From: Lunularia cruciata
Taxonomy: Eukaryota > Streptophyta > Marchantiopsida > Lunulariales > Lunulariaceae
Direction of reading: 5' to 3'
NCBI GenBank assembly: GCA_948567375.1
Contig: OX419756.1
Location: 54,290,552 to 54,354,551 of the forward strand
DNA length: 64,000 nucleotides
Below are positions 60,902-64,000 of the stretch, piece after piece (position 1 is the stretch's first letter; each line of letters begins with the position of its first letter). The position numbers were made by a program, and so were the translations under genes. The notes below the pieces were generated by a model. That model was not told where the DNA came from, searched no databases, and worked only from the letters and a program-made list of their open reading frames with translations.

Positions 60902-61498
60902 CATAATACCAATAGCTAGACATATTATCTTGAGGTGAAAATTTTTCTTGGTAACATCTAGAAAGATGTTATGTATGATGGGCTAGGTAGATCAAATAGA
61001 GGTGTCACCAAAAGGGTACTTCTATTGATAGAGTAGAAGCCAAAAATAGCAGGAAAACTTTAGAGCCAATTTTAGAGACCTAAACGGATGAATTAGATTT
61101 CAAAAATGGAAAATCTCCTCCCTTTGACGAGAAAGGCTTACCTTCTCCCCTTACTGTTTGTCTCATTGATAGCTTTCCCACAGTACCTCATCCTTACGAC
61201 TCTGAGCTTCCTATAAGAAGATTCCCTAAAGATTATCTTTGTTCAAACTTGTTTGATCAACTAGATAGGACAAGGACCAACATGTCACCCATCTAAGCAA
61301 CTAATCTAAGGGTGGAGCTCATTGACGTGTCACAAATCCATGCATCTGATCCAAGTGTGGAGCTTTCTTTGAGTGAATCCTCTTTGCTATATAATAAAGA
61401 GAAGGTGCTCCTTTGGGGCATCGGAGTATTGATTGAGAAGCTTATGTTTTCTCTCTTGTATCTCTCTTGGAGAGTTCTCCCATCTTCAGAGTGTTACA
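60902..61498 (+). repeat. Element 4 5' LTR, single-U3-unit form (597 bp)
   Basis: It starts CATAATACCAATAGCTAG, where family members have TGTAATACC (the terminal TG is mutated), and ends GAGTGTTACA. It has one U3 unit instead of the two in element 1. TATATAATAAAGAGAAGG lies near 61388. Confidence 0.85.
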
Positions 61499-61499
61499 A

Positions 61500-61512
61500 T
61501 GGTATTAGAGTA
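61500..61512 (+). other. Primer binding site of element 4
   Basis: TGGTATTAGAGTA is at the same offset from the LTR end as in element 1 and resembles the initiator tRNA-Met complement with substitutions. Confidence 0.65.
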
Positions 61513-61718
61513 GGTGTTTTAATCCAAGAGAGTGGATCACTTCTCTTGGAAGAAAATGGGCTACTTAAATTGAGTAATTTTGATGGGAAAAACCTTAATG
61601 CAATTGTTAGACTTGGAGGGTGTTTTAGAGAGAGGATAGGATGGAGATGCTTGGAGGACAATTTTAAACTCAACTTTTCATTCTTGAATCCATTCCACGT
61701 CAAGATTATGTACATCTA

Positions 61719-62049
61719 GTGTGAGCAAAGGAGAGCATCTCTTATTTATCATTTTGGAGCAAAGTTCATGGACATGGTGATGAATTCACCAAACCCAATG
61801 ATTCTACATGTGGTGGTATATGATAAAGGATGGGATTTGACAATCTACATTCTATTATGGAACAAATCCTCTCCCTTTCAAAACACAAGTAGAAATCCAT
61901 TATGTGGTTGATAGAAAGTGATGTTTAGGGATTTCATAGTTTGCAATTTTGGTGAGGAATATTATCAACGTGTGATAGCCTTTGAGGTCCCAATGGTAGT
62001 CCCAATAGTTTGTGCTCCTTCATGCATGATCATATTAACCCTCTATTGA
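61719..62049 (+). pseudogene. Leader reading frame upstream of gag in element 4, unknown function
   Basis: Peptide blocks GWDLTIYILLW and FRDFIVCNFGEEYYQRVI followed by VPMVVPIV and LTLY plus stop match the leader frame of element 1. A short deletion after 61858 shifts the frame relative to element 1. Conservation at peptide level in two diverged copies indicates that the ancestor translated this region. Confidence 0.45.
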
Positions 62050-62089
62050 AGTAGGAAGTAGAAATTGTCATTGGCCATGTGTAGGAATC

Positions 62090-63128
62090 ATGAATCCATA
62101 GTTGCAAGAGTTGATGCAAGGAATGCAAAGGATGTTGAACAAGTTTCAAGAGATCAAGATGACAACGGAGGATTGCAAAATCACGTATATATCTTTAGGA
62201 ATGATCAAGTAATGCAAGAAGATGAACCATCTCAACAACCAACACCAGCGATTGAAGTACTTGGAAAGCCACTCATGCTGATGACACTGATCCTTGTCAA
62301 CAACCAAGCCAAATTGTTAATACAAATGAAAAAGACATACAACATCAAGCCTTACAAGAGACAACTTTCTATGGGAGTAGTGGAAAATATGGGAGTCAAG
62401 AATGAAATGATACCTTTTATTGTTCACAATTTAGATCAATGATCATTCTACAAGTGTGTTTACGTGTGGATGCTTGACCGATAAAGCCCTCACATTGTAT
62501 GATGCTTGGGAACGATCATTGCTGGTAGAAGGAAGAGAGGTCACTTGGACAACCATGCAAGAAGAGCTACTCAAGAATTCCAATATGTGGATTCCATGTA
62601 GATGGCCCAAACCAGATTTTAGGGGTTGAAGAGAATAAAAACCTACAAGAGTACGTGGAGGCATTTCTTGATCTACAGGTTGCAATAATCAATATCAATC
62701 TAGCCGAAGCTCTTGAAAATTTCAAAAAAGGATTAAAAGAGTGGATTCTCCAAGAGGTAATGATACAAAATCCTTGCACTATTTTTGAAGCCATTGCCTA
62801 CCCTCAAAGAATAGTAGTGGCACTTGGAGGAGGCAAAGGGGTAACCCTGATGCAAAACTATTGGGCTGAGCCACACCATTTTGGTGGACCAATTCCTATG
62901 GAATTAGGCAACATTTGGTTTCAAGATCAAGGAGCAAAAACCCCTCCAAGGAGAACAAGGATGGATCAAAGAAAGGATAGAAAGAGTCCTATGAGGAGAA
63001 GGGATGAGGAGAAGGGGCTTGAGCAAAAAAATGATGTTGTTACAATTGTGGTTGAGTTGGGCACATGGCCATCAATTGTCATGCTCGTCATCCTAGAGGT
63101 CCTTGACTTCCATACAAGTGGCTTTTGA
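62090..63128 (+). pseudogene. gag of element 4
   Basis: ATG at 62090 is followed by TAG at codon 4, as in element 1. Recognisable blocks are KKTYNIKPYKRQ, then EALENFKKGLKEWILQEVM (about 62707) and PIPMELGNIWFQDQG (about 62896). In another frame a zinc knuckle at about 63040-63085 keeps all CX2CX4HX4C ligands but has a TGA inside (CYNCG, stop, VGHMAINC). Confidence 0.8.
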
Positions 63129-63289
63129 ACCACATGGAGGAAGATGATGAAATCACATCAAAAAACAAAGATTGCTAGTAAATGTAGCTTACAATCTTAT
63201 TGGCTCAATGAAGAAGAGTAAAAGTGGGAGGAGGAAGAAGATAATTGTGCAAGGGTGGAGGAAGACAAACACATAACTAATTGTCATAA

Positions 63290-64000
63290 ATGGAGTCCTA
63301 GAAGGCAATCCGATGAGAGTATTGATAGACCTTGGAGCAATAGAGAATTTCTTGTCTTGCTCTGTTGCAATAAGGCTAGGGATGAAACTAAAGAAGGATG
63401 AGAATGACAAATTAGAGTTACCTAATGGTTAGGCATAGAAGATTGAGTCATTACCTAGAAATGTAGCACTCTTTGTAAGAGATTATCAAGAAACAATCAA
63501 GTGGAAAGTGATACAATTAGCTTGTTATGATGCAATCTTAAGCGTGCCATGGATAGAGCACTATAATCCCACAGTGGATTGGAGAAAGAAAGTAATGAGA
63601 ACTAGTTAATGGAAGATCTTTGGGATTAAAGATCACAAAGGCAAGAGTTGCCTCTCAATATCATAGGGACCACATCTATTGGTAAGACAAATAGATGTTT
63701 CATGGGTCTAATAAGAGAAGTCCAGGGTGCCCAACATAATGGACAAATTCTTGAGAAATTGAAAGATGTGGTCAATGAGTTCAAGATATCTTTTTGGATA
63801 AATTACCTTCATGTTTACCACCAAAAAGGAAAGTAGATCATAAAATTGAGATACTTCTTGGGAAGACACTTCCTTATAAGGCTCCATATTGACTACCACT
63901 TGATGAGTTGGAAGATTTTAAGGCTCAAATCAAGGATAGGCTATAGAAGGAGTTTATCCAACCCAATATCTCACCATATGGGGTTCTTATATTATTTGTG
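63290..64000 (+). pseudogene. Protease and RT start of element 4
   Basis: The protease core reads VLIDLGAIENFLS (about 63320), with DLG for DSG as in element 1. The RT N-terminus begins near 63833 (VDHKIEILLGKTLPYKAPY) and reaches a SPYG block at the edge. Stops are present near 63432 and 63890. Confidence 0.8.

Larger units (their letters stand above)
60902..64000 (+). mobile_element. Element 4: chromovirus related to element 1, cut by the window edge
   Basis: 5' LTR, PBS, leader frame, gag, protease and the start of RT, collinear with element 1. The element runs off the right edge, so its 3' LTR and the rest of pol are not visible. Many stops and small indels make it non-autonomous. Confidence 0.88.

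Overview
The window looks like nuclear DNA of a land plant. The evidence is GT-AG introns, a SUVR-type histone methyltransferase with a WIYLD domain (a land-plant combination), and Ty3/gypsy chromovirus, Ty1/copia and Mutator-like remains. The small genes, short exons, retroelement-rich spacers and a bryophyte/lycophyte-style non-LTR retroelement tail lean towards a seed-free plant, but I cannot name the species from sequence alone. Only three intact host genes are supported in 64 kb; most of the remainder is decayed transposable elements and AT-rich sequence I could not assign.

Layout. Positions 501-8217 (minus) hold the 5' part of a SUVR gene: two WIYLD exons, a 5.15 kb intron full of old local tandem duplications, then acidic/linker exons and the complete pre-SET region. 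The SET domain lies beyond the left edge. Its promoter side (about 9300) carries a 16-bp perfect palindrome centred on CACGTG. Positions 10812-17438 are a full-length but stop-riddled chromovirus (element 1), followed by an opposite-strand solo LTR, a lectin-receptor-kinase pseudogene fragment (about 19.6-20.1 kb) and a fossil MULE transposase (22.06-23.27 kb, minus). Positions 25844-29856 (minus) are a nine-exon Rab-GAP (TBC domain) gene whose reading frame I could follow completely (480 aa). Positions 33445-39063 are a second chromovirus family (element 2) with 430-bp LTRs carrying canonical heat-shock-element arrays. It is followed by a solo LTR (40262-41012), a decayed coiled-coil-coding stretch, and a 5'-truncated relative of element 2 (about 44.4-46.6 kb). 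A short solo LTR (48292-48792) and a decayed copia integrase/RT fragment (49.69-50.98 kb, minus) come next. Positions 54641-57841 (plus) are an NAA40-type N-alpha-acetyltransferase gene (seven exons, about 280 aa). The right end has a non-LTR retroelement tail fragment (59.8-60.5 kb, minus) and the 5' LTR, leader, gag and start of pol of a fourth element (60902 to the edge), a relative of element 1.

How the genes relate. The three host genes are independent transcription units. SUVR proteins act on histone H3 and heterochromatin, NAA40 acetylates histone H4/H2A N-termini in the families studied, and the TBC protein should switch off a Rab GTPase in membrane traffic. Finding two histone modifiers in one window is probably coincidence. 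The most interesting transposable-element signals are the heat-shock-type LTR of element 2, a conserved uncharacterised leader frame upstream of gag in elements 1 and 4, and single- versus double-unit U3 versions of the element 1 LTR family. I found no sign of a bacterial-style system, CRISPR array or tRNA gene.
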